Shown here one piece after another: positions 5,478 to 6,231 of a stretch of 6,231 nucleotides of DNA. Below the pieces are notes generated by a model. It was given only the letters and a program-made list of their open reading frames with translations. It did not search any database and was not told where the DNA came from. Each line of letters starts with the position of its first letter. Position 1 is the first letter of the stretch. This stretch comes from Candidatus Nitrotoga sp. CP45. GTDB taxonomy: Bacteria; Bacteroidota; Bacteroidia; Flavobacteriales; Flavobacteriaceae. The position numbers and the translations under genes were made by a program. The stretch covers positions 1 to 6,231 of the forward strand of contig CALQCV020000125.1 in the NCBI GenBank assembly GCA_943329165.2. Direction: 5' to 3'.

Positions 5478-5560
5478 CCCGCTATCCGTTCTATCTTTTT
5501 AGTTTGTCATGCTGAGCCTGTCGCAGCACAAACTAAAAAGGATGACACTTCTATCGGGGC
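5478..5560. repeat. Composite palindromic repeat element (83 bp)
   Basis: A long imperfect palindrome 56 bp past the DUF4294 stop codon. The inner perfect arms are CTTTTTAGTTTGT (5495-5507) and ACAAACTAAAAAG (5528-5540); the outer arms, CCCGCTATCCG at the left and CTATCGGGGC at the right, are also imperfectly complementary. The centre (about 5503-5529) is TGTCATGCTGAGCCTGTCGC, a motif I remember as widely repeated in Bacteroidota. I also recall elements with similar ends (CCCGCTATCCG ... ATCGGGGCTA) scattered through Flavobacterium genomes. No T-run follows either arm, so it does not look like a classical terminator. It encodes nothing convincing. Confidence 0.7.
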
Positions 5561-5665
5561 TAAATAGGTCTTTTTGCTTTCATCAGGAAAAAAGGCTGCT
5601 GTAGGTAGCCAATTTGTGTAGCCTCGAAAAAACGGTAATTCTAAACCCCGCGTTATCAATACATT

Positions 5666-5693
5666 AAAAAAAGGTTAAAAAAACCTCAAAAAA
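5666..5693. promoter_or_regulatory. Phased A-tracts upstream of the rRNA promoter
   Basis: Three A-tracts (5666-5672, 5677-5683, 5688-5693) have centres about 11 and 10.5 bp apart, matching the helical repeat, and end 3 bp before the -33 TTG of P1. Such phasing is known to bend DNA and resembles an UP element; the function here is inferred. Confidence 0.55.
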
Positions 5694-5696
5694 CAT

Positions 5697-5728
5697 TTGG
5701 ATTTAGGGTGATTTAGTTTTTATATTTG
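5697..5728 (+). promoter_or_regulatory. rRNA operon promoter P1
   Basis: A -33 TTG (5697-5699), a 21-bp spacer and an exact -7 box TATATTTG (5721-5728) fit the Bacteroidota primary sigma factor consensus. The box is followed by CACCCCGC, a GC-rich stretch at the expected start site, as is common for growth-rate-controlled rRNA promoters. It would give a leader of roughly 355 nt before 16S. Confidence 0.8.
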
Positions 5729-5748
5729 CACCCCGCAAGAGAGGTTTG

Positions 5749-5767
5749 CCCTGAATTTATTTCAGGG
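5749..5767 (+). other. Hairpin between rRNA promoters P1 and P2
   Basis: A perfect 7-bp stem, CCCTGAA (5749-5755) with TTCAGGG (5761-5767), with a 5-nt loop, in the P1 transcript only. There is no T-run, so it is probably not a terminator. Confidence 0.5.
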
Positions 5768-5833
5768 ATGTTCATTAGAAAAACTGATAAAACGAGCAAA
5801 TTAGAATAAATTCAAAAATAATTTTAAAATTGC

Positions 5834-5863
5834 TTGTTGTTTAGGAAAGAATAGTTACTTTTG
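5834..5863 (+). promoter_or_regulatory. rRNA operon promoter P2
   Basis: A -33 TTG (5834-5836), a 19-bp spacer and an exact -7 box TACTTTTG (5856-5863), followed by CACCCGC. The segment from the -7 TTTG through CACCC and on to CGC is nearly the same as in P1, arguing that both are genuine tandem promoters. Upstream DNA (5779-5829) is AT-rich with short A-runs. The leader would be about 220 nt. Confidence 0.78.
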
Positions 5864-5889
5864 CACCCGCTTTGAGAATGAAGGCGAAG

Positions 5890-5933
5890 AACCTGAAACA
5901 AACTGAAACAAGTTCAGTTCAAGAGTTCAGGTT
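5890..5933 (+). other. Nested stem-loops in the rRNA leader
   Basis: An outer 8-bp stem, AACCTGAA (5890-5897) with TTCAGGTT (5926-5933), encloses an inner 7-bp stem, AACTGAA (5901-5907) with TTCAGTT (5913-5919). Both are perfect. They lie shortly after the P2 start and probably form part of the leader fold; a role in processing is inferred. Confidence 0.55.
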
Positions 5934-5949
5934 AAATATAGAATAATAC

Positions 5950-5998
5950 GTTCATAGACATATTGAATTGACAGCCGTTCTAACAGTGATGTTAGAAC
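5950..5998 (+). other. rRNA leader: boxA-like motif and hairpin
   Basis: GTTCATAGACATATTG (5950-5965) resembles the GTTCTTTGACATATTG motif that I remember ahead of 16S genes in Bacteroidota, possibly an antitermination (boxA-like) site. It is followed by a perfect 8-bp hairpin, GTTCTAAC (5977-5984) with GTTAGAAC (5991-5998), loop AGTGAT. The motif assignment is from memory. Confidence 0.45.
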
Positions 5999-6089
5999 AA
6001 CAAAAGAGAGTAAGAGAATCGGAAGATTTGAATAAAGACTAGCCTTTGTCTAAATTACGATGCAGAGCGCGAGCTCAGCATAACAATAT

Positions 6090-6231
6090 ACGATGAAGAG
6101 TTTGATCCTGGCTCAGGATGAACGCTAGCGGCAGGCTTAACACATGCAAGTCGAGGGGTATAGTAGCAATACTAGAGACCGGCGCACGGGTGCGTAACGC
6201 GTATGCAATCTACCTTTTACAGAGGGATAGC
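6090..6231 (+). rRNA. rrs: 16S ribosomal RNA (5' part, runs off right edge)
   Basis: The universal 5' motif AGAGTTTGATCCTGGCTCAG lies at 6097-6116, so by E. coli numbering base 1 is about 6090. It is followed by GATGAACGCTAGCGGCAGGC, TTAACACATGCAAGTCGAGG and, after V1, ACCGGCGCACGGGTGCGTAA. The V1 hairpin (TATAGTAGCAATACTAGAGA) and CAATCTACCTTTTACAGAGG are typical of Flavobacterium. Only about 140 nt are present. Two tandem promoters and a structured leader precede it. Confidence 0.97.

Noticed and set aside
5495..5540. Hairpin as a terminator for the DUF4294 gene
   Set aside because: The stem is strong but no T-run follows on either strand; it fits better as part of the palindromic repeat.
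5373..5567. 64-codon open frame overlapping the end of the DUF4294 gene
   Set aside because: Its second half is a translation of the palindromic repeat (giving a VCHAEPV-like string seen whenever this repeat is translated) and its first half is the DUF4294 gene in another frame.

Overview
The window is chromosomal DNA from a Bacteroidota bacterium, almost certainly Flavobacterium or a close relative. Four things point there: the first ~140 nt of a 16S rRNA gene with a Flavobacterium-like V1 stretch, the start of a GldF gliding-motility gene, promoters of the Bacteroidota type (-33 TTG, -7 TAnnTTTG), and low-GC genes without Shine-Dalgarno sequences.

Layout. Bases 1-1301 are a minus-strand set: an S-adenosylmethionine (SAM) hydrolase-like (DUF62) gene, a small antibiotic-biosynthesis-monooxygenase (ABM) fold gene, and the first 20 codons of gldF, which runs off the left edge. 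A divergent promoter region (1302-1424) separates these from phoH (TTG start), which ends at a hairpin terminator. purC follows with its own -7 element and converges on an M42 aminopeptidase gene across a shared perfect 17-bp inverted repeat. Divergent from the peptidase is a secreted DUF4294 protein. The 667 nt from 5423 to 6089 hold no gene. They contain a long composite palindrome, helically phased A-tracts, two tandem rRNA promoters and a structured rRNA leader, ending at the 16S gene (6090 to the right edge, partial).

How the genes relate. This is mostly housekeeping: purine synthesis (purC), RNA/ribosome-linked ATPase (phoH), peptide turnover (M42), SAM or nucleoside chemistry (DUF62) and ribosome production (rrn). 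The gldF edge links the left end to gliding motility. The three minus-strand genes at the left may be co-transcribed; the other genes appear to be separate transcription units.

I found no defence system, CRISPR array, transposase or clear new multi-gene system. The most interesting signals are non-coding: three intergenic tracts with strict 7-bp periodicity but different units (one in the gldF leader, one forming a whole intergenic spacer, one abutting the purC -7 element), and a composite palindrome with a second repeat type at its centre. In the proteins, the notable point is that the DUF62 protein seems to lack the Arg and His of the known catalytic triad.
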